The notes under the pieces are model-generated. The model saw nothing but the letters and a program-made list of their open reading frames with translations. It searched no databases and was not told the DNA's origin. A program made the translations under genes and the position numbers. A stretch of DNA of 64,000 nucleotides from Clostridiales bacterium (GTDB lineage Bacteria > Bacillota > Clostridia > Christensenellales > Pumilibacteraceae): assembly GCA_022508365.1 (NCBI GenBank), contig JAFLVH010000001.1:1-64000 (forward strand), given 5' to 3'. Shown piece by piece: positions 31,667 to 41,727 of the stretch; position 1 is the first letter of the stretch; each line of letters opens with the position of its first letter.

Positions 31667-33388
31667 TTACATAAACTTTTGCAGCTCGGCGCGGATGAGC
31701 GCTGTAACCTCGTCCGCGGCAGCGTCAAGCGATATCTGCTTGGACACGGACTTGTCGCGCGAGGTAAATTCCACAACGCCGCCCTTCATGTTGCGCGGAC
31801 TGACTATCACGCGGTACGGAACGCCCAGAAGGTCCGCGTCCGAGAACATGACGCCCGCACTGACGTTTCGGTCGTCGTAAATCACCTCTATGCCGCTTGA
31901 CTGCAGCGTGTCGTACAGCTTATCCGCATACGCCTTTATATCCGGATCGTCCGCTCTGACCGCGCAAAGGTGCACCTGCCAGGGCGCGACCGACAGCGGC
32001 CATATGGGTCCGTAACCATCGTGGTGCGCCTCCGCAATCGCCGCGGCAAGCCGCCCTACGCCTATGCCGTAGCAGCCCATAATCGGGTACTGCGAATTCC
32101 CGTCCTTGTCGAGATAGGTCATGTTCATGGACTTTGTGTACTTGGTGCCCAACTGGAAGATGTTGCCCACCTCTATACCACGCGACACGCTTATAGAATG
32201 CTTTCCGCACACAGGGCAAATTCCGCCGTCCGTGATCTTGGCAAAGTCGTGATACTCGGCATTGTTTACGTCGCGCGCCATGTCAAGCCCGGTATAGTGA
32301 TAATCGTTTTCGTTGGCGCCGCAAATAAGATTGTTAGCGCCCATAAGCGACCTGTCAAACAGCACTGTCGCTTTGGCGTTGAACCCGACAGGACCGATAA
32401 ACCCGGCGCATATGCCGCTCTCCTCGGTGATTACCGCAGGGTGAATGTCGCAGCCCAAATGCTTTGTCAGCTTGGTTTCGTTTACTTCAAGGTCGCCGCG
32501 GATAAACAGCACCACATAGCTGTCGTCGGCGTTGCGCTGATATACCACAGCCTTGCAGGACGCGGAGGCTTCGCTCTTTAGGAAAGCGCACACCTCCTCT
32601 ATAGTGTGCATGTCGGGCGTGTGCACTTTTTTGAGCGACGCCGATTTCTTGTTTTTAGGCGCATCGAGCACGCATTCCGCCGCCTCGACGTTGGCCTTGT
32701 AGCCGCACTCGCGGCATATGGCAATAGAGTCCTCGCCGATTGCGGTGAGCAGCATAAACTCGTGCGAAACACTGCCGCCCATCATGCCGGAATCGGACGC
32801 CACGGAAATGACCTCGGGAAGCCCCACGCGCGCATAAATCCTTTCGTATGCCTTGTGGCAGCGCGCGTAATACTGCTCCAAGTCCTCCTGGGTCGTGTGG
32901 AAGGAATACGCGTCCTTCATGGTGAACTCGCGCACCCTTATCAGTCCGGCTCTGGGCCTAGCCTCGTCGCGGAACTTGGTCTGTATCTGGTATATCATAA
33001 AGGGATATTTGGCGTAGGTCTGCCCATACTCCCTGACAAGCTGAACGGCAGCTTCCTCGTGCGTCATGCCGAGCACAAGCGGGCTGTCGTTGCGATCGGT
33101 AAACCTAACCAGCTCCTTGCCTATGCTCTTGTACCTGCCGGATTCCTGCCACATGGACGCAGGCATGACCACGGGAAAGGACACCTCCTGCCCGTCCACC
33201 GCGTCCATCTCCTCGCGCATTATGTTTTCGATTTTTTTGGTGATTCTTTTAAGCGGCATAAACGACGAAAAAATGCCGTTTGCCACATACTTAACGTAAC
33301 CGCCGCGCACCATAAAAGCGTGGCTGTCCACAACGCAATCCGCGGGCTTTTCCTTAAACCGTTCGCCTACAAGCTTATCGAGTTTCAT
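31667..33388 (-). CDS. proS: Prolyl-tRNA synthetase (bacterial type, with editing insertion)
   Basis: ATG 33388 has AAAGGAG before it and gives 573 residues, the usual length for bacterial-type ProRS. Class II motifs are visible: motif 2 TKFRDEARPRAGLIRVREFTMKDAYSFH (about 140-165) and motif 3 GCYGIGVGRL (about 440-450). Between them lies the INS/YbaK-like editing domain (about 225-385), which clears Ala-tRNA(Pro). A C-terminal anticodon-binding domain follows (APWQVHL...). It charges tRNA-Pro. The gene starts 1 base after the hisS stop, so the two synthetases are translationally coupled. Confidence 0.97.
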   Translation of the reverse strand: MKLDKLVGERFKEKPADCVVDSHAFMVRGGYVKYVANGIFSSFMPLKRITKKIENIMREEMDAVDGQEVSFPVVMPASMWQESGRYKSIGKELVRFTDRNDSPLVLGMTHEEAAVQLVREYGQTYAKYPFMIYQIQTKFRDEARPRAGLIRVREFTMKDAYSFHTTQEDLEQYYARCHKAYERIYARVGLPEVISVASDSGMMGGSVSHEFMLLTAIGEDSIAICRECGYKANVEAAECVLDAPKNKKSASLKKVHTPDMHTIEEVCAFLKSEASASCKAVVYQRNADDSYVVLFIRGDLEVNETKLTKHLGCDIHPAVITEESGICAGFIGPVGFNAKATVLFDRSLMGANNLICGANENDYHYTGLDMARDVNNAEYHDFAKITDGGICPVCGKHSISVSRGIEVGNIFQLGTKYTKSMNMTYLDKDGNSQYPIMGCYGIGVGRLAAAIAEAHHDGYGPIWPLSVAPWQVHLCAVRADDPDIKAYADKLYDTLQSSGIEVIYDDRNVSAGVMFSDADLLGVPYRVIVSPRNMKGGVVEFTSRDKSVSKQISLDAAADEVTALIRAELQKFM

Positions 33389-33389
33389 T

Positions 33390-34754
33390 TTAATTCTCCT
33401 TTTTAAACCCAATCATCACAGCAATCGCTTTGTCAAGCGGCAGCCGCTCTTTTATGATTTCGTCGCCCTGCTTGTATTGCAAGACAATCACATTGTCCCT
33501 TTCCTCGTCCGAGCCGATTACTACGGTAAATGTTGCGTCCTTTTTGCTTACGTACTTAAATTTATTTTTGACCGACCAGTCTTCGAGCAGCACGTCCGCA
33601 TTGAAGCCGTTTTTTCTTATCTCCGCGGCAGCGTTAAGCGCCGTAGCTATATTGCTTTCATCCATGGGCACAATAACGGCGTCGGCAATGGTCTTACGCT
33701 TACCCGACACAACGCCTATCGCGCGCAGTTGATCGAAAAGCCGTGTAAGCCCTATTGACATTCCTACGCCGGGCAGTTTTTCGGATATGTAGTGCGAGGC
33801 GAGATTATCGAACCTGCCGCCCGAACACACCGACCCGATTTGCGGATGGTCGTCCAGCTTTGTCTCGTACACCGTGCCGGTATAGTAATCCAGCCCGCGC
33901 GCAATAGAAAGGTCTATTTGGTAATAGTCCCTATCCACGCCCATCTCCTCCATGGCGGCGGTGACGGTGGACAACTCCTCCAGTCCGAGATTAAACAGCT
34001 CGTTGTCTATATTCAATCCTTTAAGCGCCTTAAGCACGTCCTCGGTTTTGCCGCTTATCGCCATAAAGCGTTTTATGCCGGCAACCTGCGCCTCCGTCAA
34101 GTTGTTTTCCTTGAGCATTGATTCAAACGCCTCGGGTGAAATCTTTTCTATCTTGTCGATAATTCTGAGAACTTCCGCCGCGTCAGCGGTTATGCCGAGC
34201 GACTCTATCAAGCCGCTTAAAAGCTTTCTGTTGTTGACGCGAATTGTAAACTTGCCAAAGTCAAGCTGCTTAAAGATTTGATATATTATGCTCGGTATTT
34301 CGGCGTCGTAGCGAATGCTGAGCTTATCCCTGCCGATGACGTCTATATCGCACTGATAGAACTCGCGAAACCGTCCCCTTTGCGGACGCTCGCCTCGGTA
34401 CGCCTTGGCTATGTGGCAACGCCTGAACGGAAATGACAAGTCGTTAAAGTGTTCCGCAACGTATCTTGCGAGCGGCACGGTCAAGTCAAAGCGAAGCACA
34501 GGCTCGCTTACCTTGTCATCGGCTACGCCTGTACCGCCGCGCTTGTTCTCCACCGAATAAATCTGCTTAGCGGTCTCGCCGCCGGCTTTGGCGAGCAAGG
34601 TCTGTCCGCGCTCTATAGCCGGTGTGTCAATAGGCGTAAAGCCGAACCGCTCGTACGTGGAAAGAATGACGTTTTTTATGCGGTCGAATTCTATTTGCTC
34701 CTCCGGCAAAAGCTCCATAAATCCGGGAAGAACCTTGGTGATGATGTTGCCCAT
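33390..34754 (-). CDS. hisS: Histidyl-tRNA synthetase
   Basis: ATG 34754 is preferred to the track start 34829, since AGGAG lies 5 bases before it and the longer form would read through the hairpin. The 454-residue product has the class II motifs FRFD-like VLRFDLTVPLARY (motif 1 region), FYQCDIDVIG (motif 2) and the HisRS signature RGLDYYTGTVYE. It is somewhat longer than the usual 420 or so residues. A tRNA-His gene and a terminator-like hairpin lie directly upstream on the same strand, so tRNA and enzyme for the same amino acid are linked. proS follows 1 base later. Confidence 0.97.
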   Translation of the reverse strand: MGNIITKVLPGFMELLPEEQIEFDRIKNVILSTYERFGFTPIDTPAIERGQTLLAKAGGETAKQIYSVENKRGGTGVADDKVSEPVLRFDLTVPLARYVAEHFNDLSFPFRRCHIAKAYRGERPQRGRFREFYQCDIDVIGRDKLSIRYDAEIPSIIYQIFKQLDFGKFTIRVNNRKLLSGLIESLGITADAAEVLRIIDKIEKISPEAFESMLKENNLTEAQVAGIKRFMAISGKTEDVLKALKGLNIDNELFNLGLEELSTVTAAMEEMGVDRDYYQIDLSIARGLDYYTGTVYETKLDDHPQIGSVCSGGRFDNLASHYISEKLPGVGMSIGLTRLFDQLRAIGVVSGKRKTIADAVIVPMDESNIATALNAAAEIRKNGFNADVLLEDWSVKNKFKYVSKKDATFTVVIGSDEERDNVIVLQYKQGDEIIKERLPLDKAIAVMIGFKKEN

Positions 34755-34764
34755 GCTGTCTCCT

Positions 34765-34823
34765 ATAAAAAACGAAGAGCCGTGTAAGCCATTTTCTATC
34801 GCGGCTTTATTCCGGCTCTTCGT
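34765..34823 (-). terminator. Terminator or attenuator between tRNA-His and hisS
   Basis: ACGAAGAGCCG (34823-34813) and CGGCTCTTCGT (34782-34772) form an 11-base perfect stem, with a nested AAGCC/GGCTT stem inside. TTTTTTAT follows, ending only a few bases before the hisS ribosome binding site. It is a good intrinsic terminator for the tRNA. Read-through would be needed for hisS unless another promoter exists, so attenuation is possible. Confidence 0.78.
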
Positions 34824-34835
34824 CTGCATTTATAA

Positions 34836-34912
34836 TGGGGTGCCCGACGAGGCTCGAACTCGTGACCTCCGGAGCCACAATCCGGCGCTCTGCCAGCTGA
34901 GCTACGGGCACC
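34836..34912 (-). tRNA. tRNA-His (GTG)
   Basis: The minus strand folds as a cloverleaf: D arm GCTC-AGCTGGCA-GAGC, anticodon arm CCGGA-TTGTGGC-TCCGG (anticodon GTG), and T arm with the GTTCGAGCC loop region. The acceptor GTGCCCG pairs with CGGGCAC. An extra 5' G faces the discriminator C73, the G-1 identity element of tRNA-His. The CCA end is encoded (34838-34836). It lies directly before hisS. Confidence 0.97.
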
Positions 34913-34935
34913 ATATAAATCCATGATGTTTAAAT

Positions 34936-34964
34936 ACAATAACACACGCCGAATTCAATGTCAA
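34936..34964 (-). promoter_or_regulatory. Promoter of tRNA-His
   Basis: TTGACA (34964-34959), a 17-base spacer and TATTGT (34941-34936). It also lies in the gap after glgA, where no clear terminator is seen. Confidence 0.72.
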
Positions 34965-34992
34965 GCGATTTTGCTCCAAAAGCGGTTTTTAG

Positions 34993-36468
34993 TTAAAATA
35001 ACCTGTTATACATTGCTATATATTCTTTGGCGCTTGCGCCCCAAGAAAAGTCTGTGCGCATCGCCCTGTCCACTAGCGACGCCCACTTTTCCGGGAAGCC
35101 GTTGTACAGCCCGAGCGCGCGGTTAACCGCGTTTACAAGGTCGTCCGCGGCGTAGCGGGAGAACTTGTAGCCGTTGCCGAAGTCGCCGTTGTATGCGTCG
35201 GTTATGCTGTCGTGAAGCCCACCCGTCTCGCGCACAATGGGAATCGTGCCGTAGCGGCACGCCATCATCTGGCTCAATCCGCACGGCTCGGTACGGCTTG
35301 GCATGAGGAAGATATCCGCGCCCGAATATATCTTGTGCGACATGTCGGTGTTAAACGCTATTATAGCGCGCATCTTGTCGCCGTGCACGTCCTGCATATA
35401 CTTAAAATAGTTTTCGTAGTCGCTCTCGCCCGTGCCCAGCATGATAAACTGAACGTCCTTAGCGAGCAGCTCCTCCATGGCGGCCTTAACTATATCCAGC
35501 CCCTTGTGCGAGGCAAGCCGCGTAATCATGGCTATAACGGGAACGTCAGCTCTTTCGGGCAGCCCCAACATCTTCTGAAGCTCTTTTTTGCACACCGCCT
35601 TGCCCGATTTATCTTTGATCGAATAGTGGGCAAACAGCGACGGATTTTTTTCGGGATTGTACGATTCGGTATTCACGCCGTTAAGTATGCCGATAAGCTT
35701 ATGCTCGTTGCGCCTTAGGTCGTAGTCCAGCGTGCGGCCGTACTCTTGAGTCAGTATTTCCTTGGCGTAAGTCGGGCTGACAGTCGTAATCATGTCGGCA
35801 TAATCGATAGCGCCCTTCATCAGGTTGATCTCGCCGAAGTGCTCTATGCTGTTAAACTCGTAATCGGGAATGCCGAACATGTCGCCTATTATGCTGCACG
35901 GATACCAGCCCTGATATTCTATGTTGTGTATGGTGTACACCGTCTTTATGCCGCCAAAGCCCTCGGCGTACATGTAAAATAATTTGTAATAGATGGGCAC
36001 AAGCGCGGTCTGCCAGTCGTTACAATGCAGCACGTCCGGCATGAAGTCAAGCCGCGGCAGTATGTCTATAACCGCCTTGCAAAAGAACGCAAACCGCTCG
36101 CCGTCGTCGCCGTAGCCGTACAGTTTGTCGCGCTTAAAGTAATACTCGTTGTCTATAAAGTAATATACGGTGTTGCCCTCTTGTATCTTAAAAAGTCCGC
36201 AGTACTGCCGACGCCAGGACAGATCTACAAACGTCCAGCACACAAACTGCAAATCCTTGCGTCTGCTCTCCGGAAAGCTTCCGTATAGCGGAAGTATGAC
36301 GCGCGCCTCGTACTGCTCGCTTTCGTTTATCGCCTTGGGAAGCGAACCCATAACCTCGCCCAAGCCGCCGGTGCCGGCAAACGGAAACGCCTCCGACGTG
36401 ACAAAAAGTATCTTCTTTTTGGGGACTTTTGCTTCCGCCTTTTTAACCGCTTGTTTCTTTGCTGCCAT
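34993..36468 (-). CDS. glgA: Glycogen synthase (GT5, ADP-glucose)
   Basis: The 491-residue protein matches GlgA. The ADP-glucose site KTGGL appears as AGTGGLGEV (about residues 31-39), so the Lys is replaced by Gly/Thr at that point. The C-terminal GT-B region has the SRTEPCGLSQMMACRYGTIPIVRETGGL signature (about 375-405). The N-terminus carries a Lys/Ala extension MAAKKQAVKKAEAKVPKKK before the first strand, not typical of the family. It adds glucose from ADP-glucose to glycogen. AGGAG precedes ATG. It is the third gene of glgC-glgD-glgA, 8 bases after glgD. Confidence 0.95.
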   Translation of the reverse strand: MAAKKQAVKKAEAKVPKKKILFVTSEAFPFAGTGGLGEVMGSLPKAINESEQYEARVILPLYGSFPESRRKDLQFVCWTFVDLSWRRQYCGLFKIQEGNTVYYFIDNEYYFKRDKLYGYGDDGERFAFFCKAVIDILPRLDFMPDVLHCNDWQTALVPIYYKLFYMYAEGFGGIKTVYTIHNIEYQGWYPCSIIGDMFGIPDYEFNSIEHFGEINLMKGAIDYADMITTVSPTYAKEILTQEYGRTLDYDLRRNEHKLIGILNGVNTESYNPEKNPSLFAHYSIKDKSGKAVCKKELQKMLGLPERADVPVIAMITRLASHKGLDIVKAAMEELLAKDVQFIMLGTGESDYENYFKYMQDVHGDKMRAIIAFNTDMSHKIYSGADIFLMPSRTEPCGLSQMMACRYGTIPIVRETGGLHDSITDAYNGDFGNGYKFSRYAADDLVNAVNRALGLYNGFPEKWASLVDRAMRTDFSWGASAKEYIAMYNRLF

Positions 36469-36476
36469 GGTTTCTC

Positions 36477-37586
36477 CTATATTACTGCATGCTTTGAAAT
36501 GAAGTACGGGTGTGTCTCATGTCCGGAAAGCGTTCTGCCGTCCAGCACCACCACCTGCTTATCGGCGACTACGCAGTTGAGGCTGCTGTTTTCGCCTATA
36601 ACCGCGTCCTGGAATATTATGGAATTGGTGACTTTAGCGCCCTTGGCTATCTTTACGCCGCGGAAAAGAATGGAGCCCGTCACCTCGCCCTGAATGTCGC
36701 AGCCGTCCGCGATTAGCGAATTGGTGATTTTTGCGTCACTGCCCACGCGAGCGGGCGCGCTGTCTCTTACCTTTGTGTATATGTTGGCGCCGTCGCGGTA
36801 GAACAGCTCGTCGCGGATATTCTTGTCGAGCAGCTCGAGCGAATGCTTGTAATAGTTGCTTAGGCTGTCTATATTGGCAAAGTATCCGTCCTGCATGTAG
36901 GCGTAAATGTTGTACCTGTTGCAGCCGGTGGCAAGTATGTCGTGCGTGAAGCTTGTGTAACCGAGCTCCGTTGCCGTATCGAGTAGGTTCAAAAGGAATT
37001 TGCGGTTCATGACAAAAGTGTTGGCAAAAACGATATTTTCACCGCTCGCCTTGTTGGTATTTGTCACCTTTACCACCCTGCCGTTGCCGTCCGTTTCCAC
37101 AATGGTGCGCGGCTTGTTGTTGGTAAGATTTTTGCTGCGCGTGACAAGCGTAATGTCAGCATGGTTTTGTATATGCGAGGAAACGACGGAAGCAAAGTTC
37201 ATGTTGCACACGTTGTCGCAATCGCTAAACACCACATAATCCTCGTCGCAGTGCCGAATAAACGATTCTATATTTTTAATCGCGCCGAGGCGATGGCTGT
37301 ACAAATCCTTGTCGCCGCCGCCGTACGGAGGGAGAATGATAAGTCCGCCGTTTTTGCGCGAGAGGTCCCAGTGCTTGCCGCTGCCCACGTGGTCCATGAG
37401 CGACTGATAGTTGTTTTTGGTTATTACGCCCACCTTGGTGATGCCGCTGTTTACCATGTTGGACAGCACAAAGTCTATAAGCCTAAATCTGCCGCCGAAC
37501 GGAACGGACGCAAGCGAACGCACTGCGGTCAGCTCGCCCACATCCTTGTCATGAAGATTGCCGAAAATAATCCCGAGTGTTTTCAT
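36477..37586 (-). CDS. glgD: Glucose-1-phosphate adenylyltransferase regulatory subunit
   Basis: The 369-residue protein is a GlgC homologue of the GlgD type. It has a nucleotidyltransferase-like N-terminal domain in which the GGxGxRL loop is altered to [13 protein letters not shown], and left-handed beta-helix repeats at the C-terminus ([14 protein letters not shown]...). In Bacillota GlgD forms a heterotetramer with GlgC and raises its activity. The ATG overlaps the glgC stop as ATGA, after GGAGGTG, which fits equal production of the two subunits. Confidence 0.95.
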   Translation of the reverse strand: MKTLGIIFGNLHDKDVGELTAVRSLASVPFGGRFRLIDFVLSNMVNSGITKVGVITKNNYQSLMDHVGSGKHWDLSRKNGGLIILPPYGGGDKDLYSHRLGAIKNIESFIRHCDEDYVVFSDCDNVCNMNFASVVSSHIQNHADITLVTRSKNLTNNKPRTIVETDGNGRVVKVTNTNKASGENIVFANTFVMNRKFLLNLLDTATELGYTSFTHDILATGCNRYNIYAYMQDGYFANIDSLSNYYKHSLELLDKNIRDELFYRDGANIYTKVRDSAPARVGSDAKITNSLIADGCDIQGEVTGSILFRGVKIAKGAKVTNSIIFQDAVIGENSSLNCVVADKQVVVLDGRTLSGHETHPYFISKHAVI

Positions 37587-38773
37587 CTGTCACCTCCGTT
37601 GTCCACTATCTCGCCTGCGGCAACCTTTGTTCCGCGCTTTAGGACCGAATTCCTTCCGACAAGCGCAATTTTGTTCTTATCCGAATCCTTGTCGCCTATT
37701 GTAACCTTGTCCTCTATTACTACGTTTTCGTCGATCATGCCGTAAGAGATTTTAACGTTTTTGCCGATAACAGTACCCTGCATGACAATGCTGTTTTCTA
37801 TCACCGCGCCTTCGCCTATCGTCACACCCTCGCCGATAACAGAGTTTATAACGGTGCCGTGTATCTCGCAGCCGGTCGTCATAATCGAGTTTATAAACCT
37901 GCCGTTTTCGCCTATATACGACGGCGGAAGCGGCTGATTGCGCGAATAAATCTTAAACGACGGATCGTTTAGGTCAAACTGCGGCTTGTCGCCCAAGAGG
38001 TCCATATTCGCCTCCCAAAGACTTGTGACCGTGCCCACGTCCTTCCAGTATCCGTCAAACTGGTATGCGTACATTCCGCGCTTTTCTTTGAGCATTTTGG
38101 GAATAATATTCTTGCCGAAGTCGTTTACAGAATTCTTGTCGTTTTCGTCGGCTATTAGCTCGCGCACAAGCACGTCCTTTTTGAATATATATATGCCCAT
38201 ACTCGCGTGATTGCTTTTAGGGTTCTTCGGCTTTTCCTCAAAGGACGTGATGCTCTTGTCCGCCGCGTAGTCCATAATGCCGAAGCGGCTCGCCTCCTCC
38301 TTGGGTACGTCAATCACCGCAATGGTGCAGTCCGCGTCGTGCCTAATATGCTCGGCAAGCATTTTGCTGTAGTCCATTTTGTAAATATGGTCGCCGGACA
38401 AAATTAGCACATGCTCACTGTCAAACTCGTTAATAAAGTGCAGGTTCTGGTAAATGGCGTTTGCCGTGCCCTTGTACCACTCGCCGCCCGTCTTTGCCTG
38501 GTAAGGCGGAAGTGTGTGAACGCCGCCGTAGCTGCGGTCAAGGTCCCACGGCTCGCCGTTGCCCACGTACTCGTTGAGTATAAGCGGCTGATACTGCGTT
38601 AAAACACCCACGGTGTCTATGCCGGAGTTGGTGCAGTTGCTCAAGGGAAAGTCTATTATCCGATACTTCGCGCCAAACGACACAGCGGGTTTGGCGACGC
38701 TGCCGGTCAGCGCAAAAAGCCTGGTGCCCTGTCCGCCGGCAAGCAGCATTGCAATACACTTTTTCTTCTTCAT
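37583..38773 (-). CDS. glgC: Glucose-1-phosphate adenylyltransferase (ADP-glucose pyrophosphorylase)
   Basis: The 396-residue protein has the nucleotide loop [11 protein letters not shown] (about residues 13-23), the catalytic and sugar-binding segments [20 protein letters not shown] and FEEKPKNP, and the C-terminal left-handed beta-helix ([18 protein letters not shown]). It makes ADP-glucose from glucose-1-phosphate and ATP, the first committed step of glycogen synthesis. It is the first gene of the glg operon, with promoter 38847-38819 and GGAG before the ATG. Confidence 0.96.
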   Translation of the reverse strand: MKKKKCIAMLLAGGQGTRLFALTGSVAKPAVSFGAKYRIIDFPLSNCTNSGIDTVGVLTQYQPLILNEYVGNGEPWDLDRSYGGVHTLPPYQAKTGGEWYKGTANAIYQNLHFINEFDSEHVLILSGDHIYKMDYSKMLAEHIRHDADCTIAVIDVPKEEASRFGIMDYAADKSITSFEEKPKNPKSNHASMGIYIFKKDVLVRELIADENDKNSVNDFGKNIIPKMLKEKRGMYAYQFDGYWKDVGTVTSLWEANMDLLGDKPQFDLNDPSFKIYSRNQPLPPSYIGENGRFINSIMTTGCEIHGTVINSVIGEGVTIGEGAVIENSIVMQGTVIGKNVKISYGMIDENVVIEDKVTIGDKDSDKNKIALVGRNSVLKRGTKVAAGEIVDNGGDR

Positions 38774-38818
38774 ATCAATCTCCGTAAGTATTTTGTGAAT
38801 TATATATTCAACACTACA

Positions 38819-38847
38819 ATAATATCACAATCGATTATGTTTTGCAA
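38819..38847 (-). promoter_or_regulatory. Promoter of the glgC-glgD-glgA operon
   Basis: TTGCAA (38847-38842), a 17-base spacer and TATTAT (38824-38819), minus strand. The -10 box is preceded by TGA. Confidence 0.7.
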
Positions 38848-38910
38848 CCATTTCCGAAAAATACGTCATCGATAGTTAATTAACTCCGACCGCAAAAAAG
38901 CGCAAGAAGC

Positions 38911-38941
38911 AAAAATCGACAACAGTATGACCGTTGCCGAT
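38911..38941 (-). terminator. Terminator after the LRR_5 lipoprotein
   Basis: On the minus strand CGGCAAC and GTTGTCG pair with one G-U, followed by TTTTT. It lies 34 bases after the stop at 38975 and ends the Bat/LRR transcription unit. Confidence 0.72.
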
Positions 38942-38974
38942 TATTTACACTACGATATTATTTTCAGATGCAGT

Positions 38975-41689
38975 TTAGTTTGCATTTGCCGCCCAAATCG
39001 CGTAGAGCGTGACGCCGTCTTTAGCCGACGCTATTTCGTCCGCGGCGTAATCCACGGTGCTTCCGTCGCTTTTAAGCGACCAACCCATAAACGTATAGCC
39101 TGTTCTTGTCGGCGCGGAAATGCCGTTTTTGGCTTTGGGATTGCTCAGCGTGGTATCTGATTTTTTAACCGACACGACATAGCTCTTGTCCGCGGAAAGA
39201 ACGCTGCCCCACACGACGGGACGGTAGGACGAATTCCAGCGCGGTTCCCAGCGCTTAAATACTTCCGTCGCCTCGCAATATATCGTCATATACGAGTTGC
39301 CGTAAAATGCGTGGCTGCCTATATAGGTAACGCTGCCGCCTATCGCCACGTCCGTCAATGACACACAGCCTTTAAAGGCATAGGCGCCGATAGACATTAC
39401 GCTGTCGGGGATAGCAAGCTTTTTAATGTTTGCGCAACCGTAAAATGCGTATTTGTTTATTGTGACAACCGCCTCGCCGATTCTGAGATTTTCGATTGCG
39501 GAGCATTTATAAAACGCATAAGCGCCGATTGTGGCGATATTGTCGGGTATGCTAACCCCCTTCAGCGCCCAGCAATTATAAAACGCATAGTCGCTTATCG
39601 CGGTCAAACCGCTGCCTATCACCAGCGTTTCCGCAGCCGCACAGTTTCTAAACGCACCGACGCCGAGAGAAGTGACGCTGTCGGGCAGCACGATGCTTTT
39701 CAGCGAGATGCAATTATAAAAAGCCTTTTCGCCTATTTGCTCCACATTGGATCCCAGCTCTAATTTGGGCAAGCTCTTGCAGAAGTAAAAAGCCATTTCG
39801 CCGATAGACGTGACGCTGTCCGGTATGTTTATCTCCTTTAGGCTATTGCAATTGTAAAACGCATAATCGCCGATGGATTTGATGCTGTTCGGCAACGTAA
39901 TACTTGTCAAGGCCGTGCATTGATAGAAGGTATAATCGTCGATTTTATCTATTTCGCAATCTTCCGCAAAGGTAACGTTGGACATTTCGCCGTTTCTGTA
40001 AAAAGCGCACCGACCAAGTTTAGTGACGGAGCTCGGCACCGTGACGCCGAGAACATGCGTGTTGTAAAACGCATAATCGCTTATGCCTACCGTGCCGTCT
40101 TTTATGGTGCAATATTCCCTAAAATTGGTTTTGCAGCCTACAACCCAATTTCCGGCATAGACGATTTTGTTGGCTTCATCCCACAACGCCGATTCAAAAA
40201 AGGCATATTGTCCGATAGCACGCATACTGTCCGGAATATTGATGCTATTCAATCTCGGGCAACGCAAAAATGCATACTGGCCGATAGCTCTGACGGAATT
40301 GCCAAGTGAAACATTTTGAAGCAGATCGCAATACGCAAAAGCCTGAGTGTCTATTAAAACTACGTTATCACCAATGCTGACCGTAAGCAGCCGATCGCAA
40401 TTGTAAAACGAACCCATTCCGATAATTCTTAAGCTATCGGGAAAAGTCACGCCGGTTATTTTGTAGCTGGCAAATACGCCGGTAGCTATACCGACAACCC
40501 CTTCCGGAATATCCAATTCCTCAATTTTGTAGTTTTTTGAGCCTACAATCCAATTATCCACAATGACGATATCGGACTCGCTGTCGGCCCATAATTTGGT
40601 GCCGTTAAATACGTTTTGACCCAAAAATGATAGCCTATCGCTAAAGCTCACTTTTTCCAGATTGCCACAAGAATAAAACGCCTGAGAGTCGATTGAAGTA
40701 ACACTGTCCGGAAAATCCAATTCGGTAAGCGCGGAGCAGCCCTTAAATGCCGAGTAGATTATTGTGTTAAGGCTGTTACCAAAGTCAATCTCGCTAAGCG
40801 CGGAGCAGCCGCTAAAGGCACTTGTTCCGATAATCTTAACTCCGTTGCCCAAAGTCAGCTTTTCCATCCCGGTGCAATTGTAAAAAGCCTCTTCCCCGAC
40901 AGAAACTACGTTGTCCGGCAGGTTAACGGCTTCCAGTCCGCTGCAGCCGGAGAACATACTTTTTGGTATATCCGTTATGCCGCTGCCGAAGTTGACCGTT
41001 TTAAGGCTGCGGCAATAACCAAACGCACCTTCGCCGACCTTTTTCAGCGAGTTGGGAAGAGTCAGCTCGGTCAGGCTTCTGCAGCTTTGAAAAGCGTTTA
41101 CGCCTATGGTTTTTACGCCCTCGGACAGCGTTACCTTTTCCAAGTAGGTGCAGTTATAAAACGCGCGATCGTCTATTTCAGTAATCGTGCCGGGCAAAGT
41201 GAGCTCTATAAGCGTTGCGTTGTTGTAGAACGCACGCTCCGCCACGCGCACTACCGGCTTGCCGCGATATTCCTCTTCCACCACTACCTTGCCGGTGGCG
41301 CTGCCCGCGCCGGCTATCTCGTACGCGCTGTCGCCGTTTACAAGGTTATATCTGAGTCCGTTTTCGTAATACTTGGTAAACTTGATCACGCTCCAGGCGG
41401 AATCGCTGTGCGTGTTTCCGTCGCCGCGCGCCTTTACCTTTACGGTGTAATCGCCGTGATCCAAATCGGCAAGGGAAATGTAGTTGCGGCGCACAGTGCT
41501 TTCTCGCCCGCCCACGCTGACAACATAACCGCGCGAACCCGCAACGCCATCCCACGTCAGAACATAGTTATCGCTGACGCTCAGCTTTGTCGGCTTGGCA
41601 AGCGCGGGCGCGCCCGAGCACGCAAGGAGCACGCCAAAGCTCAATATCGCAATGCATACTATCAATAATATTCTAAGCTTCTTTTTCAT
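38975..41689 (-). CDS. BspA-like LRR_5 lipoprotein with InlB B-repeat
   Basis: ATG 41689 follows CGGAGG and replaces the track's 41713; the product has 904 residues. It has a lipoprotein signal (LLAC, Cys24), an Fn3-like domain (about 30-95), then LRR_5 repeats over about residues 110-820 with the typical 'SIGDYAFYNCNSLKEINIPDSV' unit. Near the C-terminus comes an InlB B-repeat (RTGYTFMGWSLKSDGSTVDYAADE...LYAIW). The family is known from adhesins such as BspA; here surface display by the lipid is inferred. It starts 38 bases after the last Bat gene with no terminator between, so it may be the last gene of that operon. Confidence 0.88.
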   Translation of the reverse strand: MKKKLRILLIVCIAILSFGVLLACSGAPALAKPTKLSVSDNYVLTWDGVAGSRGYVVSVGGRESTVRRNYISLADLDHGDYTVKVKARGDGNTHSDSAWSVIKFTKYYENGLRYNLVNGDSAYEIAGAGSATGKVVVEEEYRGKPVVRVAERAFYNNATLIELTLPGTITEIDDRAFYNCTYLEKVTLSEGVKTIGVNAFQSCRSLTELTLPNSLKKVGEGAFGYCRSLKTVNFGSGITDIPKSMFSGCSGLEAVNLPDNVVSVGEEAFYNCTGMEKLTLGNGVKIIGTSAFSGCSALSEIDFGNSLNTIIYSAFKGCSALTELDFPDSVTSIDSQAFYSCGNLEKVSFSDRLSFLGQNVFNGTKLWADSESDIVIVDNWIVGSKNYKIEELDIPEGVVGIATGVFASYKITGVTFPDSLRIIGMGSFYNCDRLLTVSIGDNVVLIDTQAFAYCDLLQNVSLGNSVRAIGQYAFLRCPRLNSINIPDSMRAIGQYAFFESALWDEANKIVYAGNWVVGCKTNFREYCTIKDGTVGISDYAFYNTHVLGVTVPSSVTKLGRCAFYRNGEMSNVTFAEDCEIDKIDDYTFYQCTALTSITLPNSIKSIGDYAFYNCNSLKEINIPDSVTSIGEMAFYFCKSLPKLELGSNVEQIGEKAFYNCISLKSIVLPDSVTSLGVGAFRNCAAAETLVIGSGLTAISDYAFYNCWALKGVSIPDNIATIGAYAFYKCSAIENLRIGEAVVTINKYAFYGCANIKKLAIPDSVMSIGAYAFKGCVSLTDVAIGGSVTYIGSHAFYGNSYMTIYCEATEVFKRWEPRWNSSYRPVVWGSVLSADKSYVVSVKKSDTTLSNPKAKNGISAPTRTGYTFMGWSLKSDGSTVDYAADEIASAKDGVTLYAIWAANAN

Positions 41690-41727
41690 TTTACCTCCGT
41701 CACAATACGGCACACCGCAATCGGCTG

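Noticed and set aside
34754-34830. T-box riboswitch before hisS
   Set aside because: No T-box sequence or specifier stem was seen; the hairpin is a plain terminator for the tRNA.
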